Origin: a virus
IMG/VR virus record: IMGVR_UViG_3300050821_005496
Coordinates: 1-40,154 of that record
Reading direction: 5' to 3' (one strand)
DNA length: 40,154 nucleotides
The translations under genes and the position numbers were made by a program. Numbering within the stretch: position 1 is the stretch's first letter; every line of letters begins with the position of its first letter. The notes beneath the pieces were generated by a model. The model did not search any database. It was not told where the DNA came from and worked only from the letters and a program-made list of their open reading frames with translations. Below, one piece after another: positions 16,101 through 23,783 of the stretch.

Positions 16101-17252
16101 AGCAGTAGCAGAAAAATTTCCACCTGATCTACTTACAGTTTGATCTCCTGTTGCATTACCAGATGTAAGAATGATATTACCACCATTACCACCAGTGCCA
16201 GTTACTGTACCATTTGCACCATTAATAGATATAGCACCACCAGCTGCAGCAGATACTGCCCCAGGAGTACCACCACTAATAGTAACTGATCCCCCATTAC
16301 CACCACCTGTACCACCTGTAGCACCAGTACCACCGGAAAATGTAGCAGCACCACCTGCACCATTAGTAGTTGTACCTGTACCTCCAGTACCAGCAGAAAG
16401 AGTAAGTACTCCACCAGCTGGACCAGTAGCACCACTAGAAATACCACCATTACCAGCTAATATATTTAAAGTTCCACCTATTCCAGCTGTACCTGTTCCA
16501 GTAGGAGCATTACCACCTGTACCACCTTGAATAGTTGTAGTCCCTCCTAAACCACCACCATTAGTTCCAGTACCTCCTGTGCCACCTATAAATGATACAG
16601 TTGAACCAACAGCACCAGTAGTTGCAGCACCGGTACCCCCTGTACCACCTTGAATAGTTAATGGTCCACCTACACCACCATGAGAACCATTACCACTAGT
16701 AATATTTACAGCTCCACCAATATTACCTGCTGTACCAGCAGAATTACCTGCAGTAAGATTTATTGTGCCACCTGAATTGCCTATACCAGTTGCATATCCT
16801 GATGCACTATATAAATTTATATTTCCAGTACTACCAGAAATATTAGTAGTATTTTGTATTGTAAGATCATTTGTTGAATCTACTGTGGCTTGACTATATA
16901 TTGAAGTATTATACCCTAATAGTAATTGAGATTGTGAAGAAGAAGTACTTTGAAGAGAACCTTTAGTAGAGGAATAAGCACCAATACTTAAAGCAAAATT
17001 AGTATCATCCCAGAAGAATTTAGTATTATCTTGAGCTAATGAAGTACCATTAGAAAATATTACTGATCCAGCAGTAAATGTACTTGATACACCAGTACCA
17101 CCATAAATAACAGGTACTGGAAATAAACAGCTATGTGTTCCTAGATTAAATATATCACCAGGACAAGATGCACTCCATATAACAGGAGGACCTGCTTTAA
17201 CAATAGAACAAATAAATAATATTATTAAAAGTTTATTGCAAAAACGTTGCAT
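13101..17252 (-). CDS. giant glycine-rich secreted fibre/adhesin
   Basis: 1383 residues from ATG 17252, chosen over the in-frame ATG 17279 because AGGAG lies just before it and because it gives a clean signal peptide (MQRFCNKLLIILFICSIVKA, then GPPV). After an N-terminal beta region (FWDDTNFALSIGAYSSTKG), about residues 160-970 are Gly/Ser/Thr repeats of GGxGGxxxxGxGG type with four super-repeats. Then comes LLNSGNLGIGQASPTDLLEV and a fibre-like head region, and finally a Gly-rich C-terminal domain ending GAIFVEWFN. Glycine-rich tips of this kind in T-even-like adhesins (gp38) form polyglycine-II sandwiches that bind receptors. A signal peptide on a phage fibre is unusual. Confidence 0.65.
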   Translation of the reverse strand: MQRFCNKLLIILFICSIVKAGPPVIWSASCPGDIFNLGTHSCLFPVPVIYGGTGVSSTFTAGSVIFSNGTSLAQDNTKFFWDDTNFALSIGAYSSTKGSLQSTSSSQSQLLLGYNTSIYSQATVDSTNDLTIQNTTNISGSTGNINLYSASGYATGIGNSGGTINLTAGNSAGTAGNIGGAVNITSGNGSHGGVGGPLTIQGGTGGTGAATTGAVGSTVSFIGGTGGTGTNGGGLGGTTTIQGGTGGNAPTGTGTAGIGGTLNILAGNGGISSGATGPAGGVLTLSAGTGGTGTTTNGAGGAATFSGGTGATGGTGGGNGGSVTISGGTPGAVSAAAGGAISINGANGTVTGTGGNGGNIILTSGNATGDQTVSRSGGNFSATAGLSMGSATGGTISLTTGAGGTGVGTVGANGGLFSLNTGNGGAGSTTSGNGGNLTITPGTGGAGTGTGGVGGNLNLNAGTGGSGATIAGNGGAVNITTGSPGTAVEGQTGPTGGALTIVTASGGATNSGGGGGSMSVTLGNATGDNTVNHNGGSLTVTAGTGSGSGVAGTVAITAGVGATGTGTVGTSGGTVSLTGGVGGAGSATSGVGGGVTIKSGNGGAGVGGGTGGITTIQGGTGGVGSSSGGNGGGVNITGGTAAAIAGSNAGGVAINGGAGSSTGSGGSAGGISLTAGNANGDQTVNNTGGTLTLSAGTSVGSSVGGGITGSAGVGGTGTGTVGANGGTISYTGGTGGVGSSTSGNGGATTYAGGTGGGGTTGGNGGAMLISGGGAGGGTTPGNGGTTTIQGGTASAVAGSNGGAMIVSGSAGTGTGSGGAGGGITFNGGNAGGDNTVNHAGGNISGTAGLSKGSSSGGTISLTAGVGGLGTAGAGANGGAASLIAGVGGAGSSTSGNGGGTTIGGANGGAGVAGGNGGGITFNAGNGGIGSSTTGTGGNLTFNAGTGSSGGQMTWSTALTTPDTIKMTLLNSGNLGIGQASPTDLLEVKSTFGLDGSTSGLFTQTASATTTSYSIIWPAAQGAATTFLENTGSGTLSWGTPVTSVALSLPAIFTVSGSPVTSTGTLTATLASETANFVWAAPNGSAGTPTFRALVSADIPPINLASTTNGGVTGTLPVSNGGTGTNTLSAYSVLTGGTTSTNPIQSVSGQGTAGQVLMSNGASVLPTWQTPSITNGNPSGQQFLTSGTTFTTPSTVNSATQFKFTLIAGGGGGAGTAATANNVAAGGGGGAVCIVELTGLNASTGYTIAIGGGGNGGTAGANPGSNGAVTTLTVSATTYTAGFGSGAAAGVSKDGGVGGTCTNATIAIGGGTGGSVATAAATSISGNGGDSPGYGPITQGRITIGTGAAGTGYGAGGAGAKSVAATAEAGGNGANGAIFVEWFN
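14401..16157 (-). repeat. four long Gly-rich super-repeats inside the fibre gene
   Basis: Each unit starts with Asn-Ala-x-Gly-Asp-x-Thr-Val (NATGDQTV, NATGDNTV, NANGDQTV, NAGGDNTV). The starts are at 16157, 15683, 15224 and 14768, giving periods of 474, 459 and 456 bases (158, 153 and 152 residues). Each contains the same order of short glycine modules (SLTAGVGGTGTGTVGANGG, GGAGSxTSGNGG and so on). The DNA is correspondingly repetitive (CCACCATTACC-type units on the plus strand), a substrate for length variation by recombination or slippage. Confidence 0.75.
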
Positions 17253-19140
17253 CAAATTCTCCTGCAGTAGCATTTGCACTTATTGCTATAATACCAAGAC
17301 ATTGACCACTTGGTATTGCCCAATCCATATCCCCCATACCACCTGGTGGTATAATAATAGTATTAACGGTTGAAGATAATGCACCACATGTAGCAGCATA
17401 AGATAAATATAGAGTTTGACCTGAAGAATCAAATACATTTAATTTAGTAGTAGGAGATGTTGTAGAAGCAATTAATGTAACATAAGCTGATGTAGTAACA
17501 TTAGTTGAAGAATATACATTTCTAGTAGTTGTAATTGAAGTTCTACCAGCAGCAACTGATTCAATTATATCTGGAGGACCTGAAACATTTATTTCAGTAT
17601 TTACAGTCCCACTAACTAATGCAGATGCTCTAAGACGAATTTGTTCACAAGCAGCTAATCTAAATATTCTAAAATTACCAGTAGCTGTAATTGCTGTAGA
17701 TTGATAACTAGCATTTGCACCACCAGCTACTCTAAGAGCATTCCAATTTATTCCATCTAATGTACAATCAATATTTAAAGATGCTCCAGTAAAAGTACCT
17801 GTTATATTAAATCTTGAACTAGCTGCTCCATGTATAGGAACAAGAACAACTGAACCAACAGGACAAGAGGCAGTTGGAGTAGAACAAGTAGTAGTAATTG
17901 AACCAAATACATCAAAATCATTTGGCGTAACAGTAGATGAAACTTGGCTAATTTGTGATCCATTAGTTTGATTTGCTAATATATTAGTTGTATTAGTTGC
18001 AGTTGTAGTTTCTTGTGTAATTTGAGATATTTGATTAGAAGCAGTAGATGCATTTGTTGCAAGAGGGAGATTTACAGCTGATATAGGTTGAGTTACAGCA
18101 GAACCATCTACTTTAAGTGCATTAGATACTGTTACTTGAACTGGGGTACCAGAAGGGTTAACAATTTGAGTTAATTGATTACCATTAGTTTGATTTGTAG
18201 CAGTAGATACATCAGAAACAGTAGCAGTTATAGTTCCAGATATGGGAATAGCAACACCAGAAGAAGAACCTTGGATAGTAATTGCAGTACTAGCAGAAGT
18301 TCCAATAGTAGATTGAACATTAGTTTGATTAGAAGCAGTAGATGCATCAGTAGGTAAGGATATAGTACCTGATATATTATTAATATTCCAAGTACCACTT
18401 TGAGTAGATCCAAAGGAAGTATTTCCTATATTTCCACCAGCTTGAAATGGAGATCCTAAAGTAGTAATAATATTAGATTGATTACTAGCTGTAGCAGCAT
18501 TAGTAGCAAGTGGGATTGTACCAGTAATATTAGTAATAGAACCTATATTATTAGAACCAGTATTTAATCCCACATTCCATGTACCAGATTCAGTAACTGG
18601 AATAGAAGAATTAGTTATATTAGTTTGAAATGTACCAGTACCTGCATTAGCAGTAACTGTACCAACTACTGTAGCATTAAGATCTGCTGCTGTAGATTGG
18701 GTTACAATAGTACTAGATGGGAAATTAGATACAGATACTGTACCATTAATAGTTTGATTAGATGGAAAATTAGTTACCTGAGTTAATTGATTACCATTAG
18801 TTTGATTTACTAATATAGAAGATAAATTACCACCTGATTCTAAAGAATAATTTGTATTAGGATTCAATATTGTAACAGATTGATTAGATGGAAAATTAGT
18901 TACTGTTACTCCAGGTATATTAGTAATATCAACAAACCAAGGAGATAAATCAGATCCAGATGTACCTTGATTTACTGTACCTGATATTGTTCCACCAGAT
19001 ACATTAACATTAAGTGCATTACCAGTATTACCAATTAATGTACCATTAGTAGCACCTTTAATTGATAAAGCACCAGGTGGTGGAGTATCAGCATAACATA
19101 TTACTACTATAAACAATAATAAAAATACTATTCTTTTCAT
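17233..19140 (-). CDS. secreted fibre-like protein with NFPSNQ / TASNQ repeats
   Basis: 635 residues. N-terminal MKRIVFLLLFIVVICYA then DTPPPG is a strong Sec signal peptide. The body is Asn/Thr/Ser-rich with repeated VTNFPSNQ, ATxASNQxN and QTNGNQLTQ motifs (about residues 75-400), like repetitive shafts of phage virion proteins. The C-terminal 230 residues are a beta domain with Cys pairs (SITTTCSTPTASCPVG, LNIDCTLDGINWNALRV, RLAACEQIRLRA, CGALS) that could form disulfides outside the cytoplasm. It overlaps the glycine-rich fibre gene by 20 bases, so the two are probably partners. Fibre role inferred. Confidence 0.6.
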   Translation of the reverse strand: MKRIVFLLLFIVVICYADTPPPGALSIKGATNGTLIGNTGNALNVNVSGGTISGTVNQGTSGSDLSPWFVDITNIPGVTVTNFPSNQSVTILNPNTNYSLESGGNLSSILVNQTNGNQLTQVTNFPSNQTINGTVSVSNFPSSTIVTQSTAADLNATVVGTVTANAGTGTFQTNITNSSIPVTESGTWNVGLNTGSNNIGSITNITGTIPLATNAATASNQSNIITTLGSPFQAGGNIGNTSFGSTQSGTWNINNISGTISLPTDASTASNQTNVQSTIGTSASTAITIQGSSSGVAIPISGTITATVSDVSTATNQTNGNQLTQIVNPSGTPVQVTVSNALKVDGSAVTQPISAVNLPLATNASTASNQISQITQETTTATNTTNILANQTNGSQISQVSSTVTPNDFDVFGSITTTCSTPTASCPVGSVVLVPIHGAASSRFNITGTFTGASLNIDCTLDGINWNALRVAGGANASYQSTAITATGNFRIFRLAACEQIRLRASALVSGTVNTEINVSGPPDIIESVAAGRTSITTTRNVYSSTNVTTSAYVTLIASTTSPTTKLNVFDSSGQTLYLSYAATCGALSSTVNTIIIPPGGMGDMDWAIPSGQCLGIIAISANATAGEFDATFLQ

Positions 19141-20828
19141 AATGGTTGAATCCTAAATCTTATAACACTTTCTAATTCAGTTCCAGGAAGATCAGTTGTT
19201 TGATATTGAACTTGACCAGAAGATAGCATTTGAATATTAACACCTAAATCATCTAAATCACCAAAACCATCTACTGGTGCAATAAACCATTCAGATACAG
19301 ATGGGCGATACAATCCGTCAAATTGACCAACAATCATTAATTCAGTTAATGGTAAATCATCAGTAAGTCTAAGCAGTCTATTCCTTACTAAGGCATTAAA
19401 AATAATAAAATCACCACCTAATAAGACAGCACTATTAGCTTGTTCAGTGATGCAATATATATCACCACCATAACTACCAGTGCCTATAGTAGTATAGAAT
19501 TCACTATCTTCAGTACCATCAGCATTTAATTTAATAATACTACCACGTTGATTGCCATTAAATGTAGTAAAATTACCACCAACAAATATTTCATTACTAG
19601 AAGTTAAAGTAATACATTTTACTTCAGCTGGAGAAAAGAGAGAAGTCAACCCAGTTCCAAGATTAGTATAGAATGTAGTATCTTCTACTACTGTTCCTTC
19701 ATCTGTATTTAATCGTACTAAACATAATCTCGGGTTATTATTAAATGTAGTAAAATTACCACCAACTAGAATATTCTCAGTTAAACCTACATTTTGTGGT
19801 GTAATACATTCAACTTGACCATTGAAGCTTGTGCCAAGAGCAGTATACCAACTAGAATCTTCATTACCACCATCATTAAAGCTAACTAAGTATTTTCTAC
19901 TTGAACCATTATAATTAAGAAATGCACCACCTACAGTTATTCCATCACCACCCATAGCAATAGCATAAACGGTATTATCGAATCCTGTACCTAAATTACC
20001 ATTAAATCCAGTATCAAGTGATCCATCAGAATTTAATCTACAAAATCTATTAGTAGGAGAAGTAAAATTCCCACCTACAAGTATTTTACCAACATTGGTA
20101 GTATCCATACAAATAGACCATACTTGACCATTATTAATATTAGCACCCAAAGCATTAACAAAAGAAGTATCTACAGTGCCATCAGAATTAAGTCGAATCA
20201 ATGTATTTAAATTTGATCCATATTGGAATGCACCACCAACTAATATTTTTTGATCTGGTTGGACAACAATACAATTAACATTATTTGTTAATGTTGTTAA
20301 TACATTAGCATTAAATGCTAAATCAGGAGTTCCATCAGTGTTTAATCTAACAAGAAAAGGATTTACTGCTGAACGAAAGAATCCAAAATCACCACCTACT
20401 AGAATTTGTTGATTTGATTGAACAGCTGAGGCTCTAACAACATCATTAAATCCCCCCTCAATACTACCCATACCTAAAAAGAATATATTATCTTCAGTTG
20501 AAGGTACACCAGAATAACGTCTAGCAATATAGACATCAGACATAAAAGATTTGCATAATGTATTATCAACAAAGAATCCTGGAATATCCACCCATTCAGA
20601 CTGTCCATTTACTAAAGCCACAGCAGTAAAATCAGCATAAGGTGAAGGGGCAGCCCCTACCCCAAATTGAAATTGTAATGATGCTGAGACATCTTGAATA
20701 ATAGGAACTATTTGACTATATAAACTATCATCAACAATTTGAACATCACCAAAATTTAATATATATTTTATACCACTAATTGTTAATTGAATTGCTCCTC
20801 TATTTAAACCATTGTAAGTTATAACCAT
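19137..20828 (-). CDS. tail protein with seven delta-60 repeats (predicted beta-propeller)
   Basis: 563 residues. The N-terminal 170 residues are a beta domain without signal peptide (MVITYNGLNRGAIQLTISG). From about 175 to 490 there are seven repeats of about 45 residues built on [I/V]-L-V-G-G-x-F ... L-x-R-L-N-x-D-G-x-x-D-x-x-F (ILVGGDF, ILVGGAF, ILVGGNF, ITVGGAF, ILVGGNF, IFVGGNF, VLLGGDF). This is the delta-60 repeat family; seven copies would close a seven-bladed propeller. The C-terminal 70 residues are a separate beta unit. It overlaps the following secreted fibre gene by four bases. Probable role: receptor binding or tail-tip component. Confidence 0.65.
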   Translation of the reverse strand: MVITYNGLNRGAIQLTISGIKYILNFGDVQIVDDSLYSQIVPIIQDVSASLQFQFGVGAAPSPYADFTAVALVNGQSEWVDIPGFFVDNTLCKSFMSDVYIARRYSGVPSTEDNIFFLGMGSIEGGFNDVVRASAVQSNQQILVGGDFGFFRSAVNPFLVRLNTDGTPDLAFNANVLTTLTNNVNCIVVQPDQKILVGGAFQYGSNLNTLIRLNSDGTVDTSFVNALGANINNGQVWSICMDTTNVGKILVGGNFTSPTNRFCRLNSDGSLDTGFNGNLGTGFDNTVYAIAMGGDGITVGGAFLNYNGSSRKYLVSFNDGGNEDSSWYTALGTSFNGQVECITPQNVGLTENILVGGNFTTFNNNPRLCLVRLNTDEGTVVEDTTFYTNLGTGLTSLFSPAEVKCITLTSSNEIFVGGNFTTFNGNQRGSIIKLNADGTEDSEFYTTIGTGSYGGDIYCITEQANSAVLLGGDFIIFNALVRNRLLRLTDDLPLTELMIVGQFDGLYRPSVSEWFIAPVDGFGDLDDLGVNIQMLSSGQVQYQTTDLPGTELESVIRFRIQPL

Positions 20829-20849
20829 TCTGGTTCACCATATTCTTTT

Positions 20850-21059
20850 TTATTTACATTCTTTTTTGGAATTAAAACCTTGAAATAAAATCATACAATA
20901 TACTTGTTCTTGATCATTTAATGAATCTTTATCTAAACAATCTGTATAATCATTAGCTGTAATTGCTATTGTAAGTAAATTTTCATTTCTTGTAATATGA
21001 GATGTGGCACAACTGGATAGAAATAAAGTTAGAATTAAATATTTCATTGATTTATTCAT
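20850..21059 (-). CDS. small lipoprotein
   Basis: 69 residues: MNKSMKYLILTLFLSSCATS has a basic start, hydrophobic core and lipobox L-S-S-C, so signal peptidase II cleavage would leave a lipid-anchored peptide of about 52 residues. The remainder has two further Cys (YTDCLDKDS, QVYCMILFQ). Its signal-peptide DNA is 39/41 identical to that of the gene at 24109-24324. Known phage lipoproteins include outer-membrane spanins (Rz1) and superinfection-exclusion proteins. The sequence does not decide. It is translationally coupled to the DUF6527-like gene upstream. Confidence 0.6.
   Translation of the reverse strand: MNKSMKYLILTLFLSSCATSHITRNENLLTIAITANDYTDCLDKDSLNDQEQVYCMILFQGFNSKKECK
21007..21047 (-). 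repeat. duplicated lipoprotein signal-sequence DNA, copy 1
   Basis: 41 bases coding MKYLILTLFLSSCA differ at only two positions from 24284-24324. The rest of the two genes is unrelated. This is consistent with duplication of only the secretion module (or gene conversion between the two copies). Confidence 0.8.
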
Positions 21060-21393
21060 TATCTTTCCAATCAGGAATTGGAATAGTCTGACCTTTTAAA
21101 TTATGCCAACAATCATTTAGAAATTGAATATTACCATCTATAATAAATGAATGACATCTTTTGTCAGGCCATGATTTATTTACTAATAAACTAGGGTTAA
21201 AAGTTGGTTTATCTAAACTACCATTCCATTTCCAAGTAGGTAAATTAACATCACCAAACTTCTTTTTTTCTTCTATTTCTTTTGGATCCCATTTAACATG
21301 AATAGGATGAATACTTCTACAACCAGGACAAAAGAAAAAATACATTTCAGTATTAGGATAAGGTTCATACGACCATTTAATTATTTTATTCAT
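21052..21393 (-). CDS. DUF6527-like zinc protein
   Basis: 113 residues. Seen: YFFFCPGCRSIHPIHV (C-P-G-C plus His), WKWNGSLDKPTFNPSLLV, RCHSFIIDGNIQFLNDCWHN, LKGQTIPIPDW. This string of motifs (CPGC...WxWNGSxDxPTFxPSLL...CHxFxxDGxIxFLxDCxHxLxGQT) is the phage family now labelled DUF6527; function unknown. The Cys/His set suggests one zinc site. One-base overlap with the metallophosphoesterase gene. Confidence 0.7.
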   Translation of the reverse strand: MNKIIKWSYEPYPNTEMYFFFCPGCRSIHPIHVKWDPKEIEEKKKFGDVNLPTWKWNGSLDKPTFNPSLLVNKSWPDKRCHSFIIDGNIQFLNDCWHNLKGQTIPIPDWKDNE

Positions 21394-23000
21394 TATAAAT
21401 GTGTCTTCCCACCAATAACTCTAATTAGTTGTCTCATACCATTTTTATATATATCACATCTAGATTGTGTCCAACTAGATAATCCATCTTCAGCATATTC
21501 TGGATCGGTAATACTTGAAGTACCCACTTGATAACACCCACGATAAATTTCATCTACATGGGTATGACCTGATACTGAGTTACCATATGCATTTTCCATA
21601 GCTTGAAGAGAACCTCGAGCACCATTAGCCCCCTTATCTCCATGATTACCACATTCAATACCAGCAATTTTATAATCCTCTTGACGTTGCAACCATTTTA
21701 CTTTATTAGGATCTTTAAGACCAGCTCGTTCTACTGCGGTTTGAAGAGGATCTAATTCTTCTTCCATATAAATAGCTAAATCAAGTGCATAACGAAGATT
21801 AAGTGGATCATAACGAAATTCAAATTCTTCTAACCATCGATTAAGAAATTCATCATGATTAGATTTAACTACTATAACTTCATCTACTAAAGATGTATAA
21901 GAATTAAGATCTTGAGCTACTCTTTTAATTTCAGATCTTAAATCTAATAGATTTAGTTTAGATCTACGTGCTTGAGTAATCTTCTTTTTACGATCATGAT
22001 GATTAATAGAAAGACCATTAAATAGATCATGCATAAATACTTTTTTAGGTTTAAGTTTCTTAATATCTGCTTTCCAACATTTGTCTACTACTGGATCAGT
22101 TTCACCACTATGATAGTCACCTAATACCATAGCTTCAGGAGACATATTAGTAACTTCAGTTCCATTATAAAACTTACCTAAATCAACAAATGCCCCATTA
22201 TTATCAAATTGAATTTGTCTAAAATGGAAATGTTTAGTACTCTCAATTTCTACAATGATAGCACCCATAACATGATCATTATCTGCAATCACAGCAGTAC
22301 GATCAGACATATATCTTGTAGTAGTATAATTTGGTAATGTTAAACAACCTGTAGTCATAAGAGCTACAGGTGGTTTCTTATTAGATGTTGGTACCATTTT
22401 AAGACGTTGTTTAGGAGATGCAAAGATAAAATTACCATTACGTTGACCTAAACGACCAAGAGAAGTAATTGGATCAATATGTTTAGCTGATAGTTTAATA
22501 GTAGATAACCATAGAGTTTGATTTAATGCTAAATTACGACCAACAAAGTACCTATCTTTAAGACATGAATCAAAATCCCACCCAACAGATGCAGCTGGAT
22601 CAGCACAAGTCATAATAAGTAAAAGAGCATCATTTTTCTTACAATAAGTATCAAGACTTTCCAATGCGTCTTGATCAACTTCACAACCAACTACAACACT
22701 AGTAATGACAAATCGTTTATATTCTTTAGTATCTTTCTTTAATTCATCAAATACCTTTTTAGAGAAAACACTTTCATCAACAATATTTTTACATGATTCA
22801 GGATAATGCCTTTTAACAATCTTCTTAAGTTCTTCTCTTGACCCAAATGCACGACGAACTCTATCTTGATTAAATCCAGCATTAGCCATTTGACCTGAAT
22901 TAGGCCACATTTTTTTATCTTCAACTAATTTTACATAAGCTTTTAATATTGCTTCTTTAACTTCTTTTCTCTGTTTTTCATGATCTTCTTTTTGAGACAT
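21393..23000 (-). CDS. metallophosphoesterase, T5 A1-like
   Basis: 535 residues. The N-terminal 70 residues look like a DNA-binding helix-turn-helix (AGFNQDRVRRAFGSREELKK). The calcineurin-type metallophosphoesterase domain follows: MVLGDYHSGETDP, VIVVKSNHDEFLNRW (N-H-D), GIECGNHGDKGANG and SVSGHTHVDEIYRG (G-H-T-H), so the dinuclear metal ligands appear present. The architecture and size resemble phage T5 protein A1, required for second-step DNA transfer and host DNA degradation, and its relatives in other phages. Function by analogy only. It lies after a zinc-finger gene in a tight operon. Confidence 0.6.
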   Translation of the reverse strand: MSQKEDHEKQRKEVKEAILKAYVKLVEDKKMWPNSGQMANAGFNQDRVRRAFGSREELKKIVKRHYPESCKNIVDESVFSKKVFDELKKDTKEYKRFVITSVVVGCEVDQDALESLDTYCKKNDALLLIMTCADPAASVGWDFDSCLKDRYFVGRNLALNQTLWLSTIKLSAKHIDPITSLGRLGQRNGNFIFASPKQRLKMVPTSNKKPPVALMTTGCLTLPNYTTTRYMSDRTAVIADNDHVMGAIIVEIESTKHFHFRQIQFDNNGAFVDLGKFYNGTEVTNMSPEAMVLGDYHSGETDPVVDKCWKADIKKLKPKKVFMHDLFNGLSINHHDRKKKITQARRSKLNLLDLRSEIKRVAQDLNSYTSLVDEVIVVKSNHDEFLNRWLEEFEFRYDPLNLRYALDLAIYMEEELDPLQTAVERAGLKDPNKVKWLQRQEDYKIAGIECGNHGDKGANGARGSLQAMENAYGNSVSGHTHVDEIYRGCYQVGTSSITDPEYAEDGLSSWTQSRCDIYKNGMRQLIRVIGGKTHL

Positions 23001-23015
23001 TAATTTACACCCCTT

Positions 23016-23255
23016 TTACCATTTATTAATAGGACAAGAAGAGCCTTCTAACATTGTTTTCCAATTAGCACGACATTTACAAATAGAACAAGTAGTTCCA
23101 TTATAATGGGGGCATTTTTGACAAATTAATATACGTTTAATAGTTAATTCTGGAGAGACTTTACGAGCCTTAGTTTTAATAACACCTTTAACTGATTTAA
23201 CTACCTCTTTAATTACAGTTACTGATGTTTGATATTTCTTACGAATAATACTCAT
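23016..23255 (-). CDS. small four-plus-Cys zinc protein
   Basis: 79 residues: a basic N-terminal half (KARKVSPELTIKR), then ILICQKCPHYNGTTCSICKC, RANWKTMLEGSSCPINKW. Cys spacing C-x2-C..C-x2-C-x-C..C-P-x-x-K-W matches a small family of phage and bacterial zinc-binding proteins that end in CPxxKW. No enzymatic motif. Overlaps the upstream Nmad1-like gene by four bases. Confidence 0.65.
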   Translation of the reverse strand: MSIIRKKYQTSVTVIKEVVKSVKGVIKTKARKVSPELTIKRILICQKCPHYNGTTCSICKCRANWKTMLEGSSCPINKW

Positions 23256-23581
23256 TTATTTCTTTTACTCTTAATATAACATGCTAATAGAATAGCATAA
23301 TTACTTAGATCTAAAAGAGTATCTTCTACTGATTCATCAGCTACTTGTAATGTACCTTTTTTAACGAATGTAGCAATACGAGTCATTTTATCAGTCATTC
23401 TAGTAAGAAATGCTTGTTCTGCAGTACAGATACCTAAATGTTCAGTAGTCTTAAAATTAGCAAATGGGTCATCAGTAGCACCAGTATAATCAGCATTCTT
23501 CTTAGCAGTAATCTCTTTAATCTTATCACAAAAAGAAGCATGTAATTTAGTAAACTCTTTTCTATTCAATTTTACCTCCAA
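23252..23581 (-). CDS. DUF1599 / nucleotide-modification-associated domain 1 protein
   Basis: 109 residues. Motifs KKNADYTGATDDPFANFK, LTRMTDKMTRIATFVKKG, ESVEDTLLDLSNYAILLACY match the all-alpha DUF1599 (Nmad1) family, distantly MazG/dUTPase-like, with acidic residues that could bind Mg-nucleotide. Known association: phage clusters making modified nucleotides. The substrate here cannot be told. It starts after a regulatory gap with GGAGG as ribosome binding site, so it probably heads a transcript. Confidence 0.65.
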   Translation of the reverse strand: MEVKLNRKEFTKLHASFCDKIKEITAKKNADYTGATDDPFANFKTTEHLGICTAEQAFLTRMTDKMTRIATFVKKGTLQVADESVEDTLLDLSNYAILLACYIKSKRNK

Positions 23582-23609
23582 ACTTGGAAAACGATTGTAA
23601 TCACAGGTC
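23582..23609 (-). promoter_or_regulatory. intergenic TCGTTTTCC element before the Nmad1-like gene
   Basis: Minus strand GACCTGTGATTACAATCG then TTTTCCAAG. The block TCGTTTTCCAAG also precedes 30313 and, as TCGTTTTCC, the portal gene, always just upstream of a start and preceded by CCTG. In a genome where genes normally overlap, these gaps are candidate promoters or processing sites. Confidence 0.4.
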
Positions 23610-23783
23610 TTATTTATTTAAATGTTTGAAATATTGAACTTGTTTCTCTCTTTTTTTAATACCTTTAAGTGACTTAGAAGTACCTAAATTTTTACTTGAT
23701 TTTTTAGATACTAATTTATAACCACTTTTAGTTTTCTTAATAATCTCATCGCATGTATTAATAAGTTTTTGTGATTTATTCAT
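23610..23783 (-). CDS. short predicted internal protein with shared N-terminal peptide
   Basis: 57 residues: MNKSQKLINTCDEIIKKTKS, then a very basic Lys/Ser-rich rest (LVSKKSSKNLGTSKSLKGIK, KREKQ..FKHLNK). The leader lies far from the main leader cluster. The mature part would be strongly positive, like DNA-condensing internal proteins. One-base overlap (TAATG) with the upstream gene. Function inferred from leader and charge only. Confidence 0.65.
   Translation of the reverse strand: MNKSQKLINTCDEIIKKTKSGYKLVSKKSSKNLGTSKSLKGIKKREKQVQYFKHLNK

Noticed and set aside
14284-16530. Long proline-rich reading frames on the plus strand
   Set aside because: They are the antisense reading of the Gly-rich repeats (GGN opposite CCN), without ribosome binding sites, and lie fully inside a supported minus-strand gene.
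13101-17252. CRISPR array suggested by regular short repeats
   Set aside because: Repeats are imperfect, in frame, and code for glycine modules; no constant repeat with unique spacers.
18175-18413. Ser/Arg-rich plus-strand and Leu-rich minus-strand short frames
   Set aside because: Out-of-frame readings of the Asn/Thr repeat region of the fibre gene at 17233-19140.
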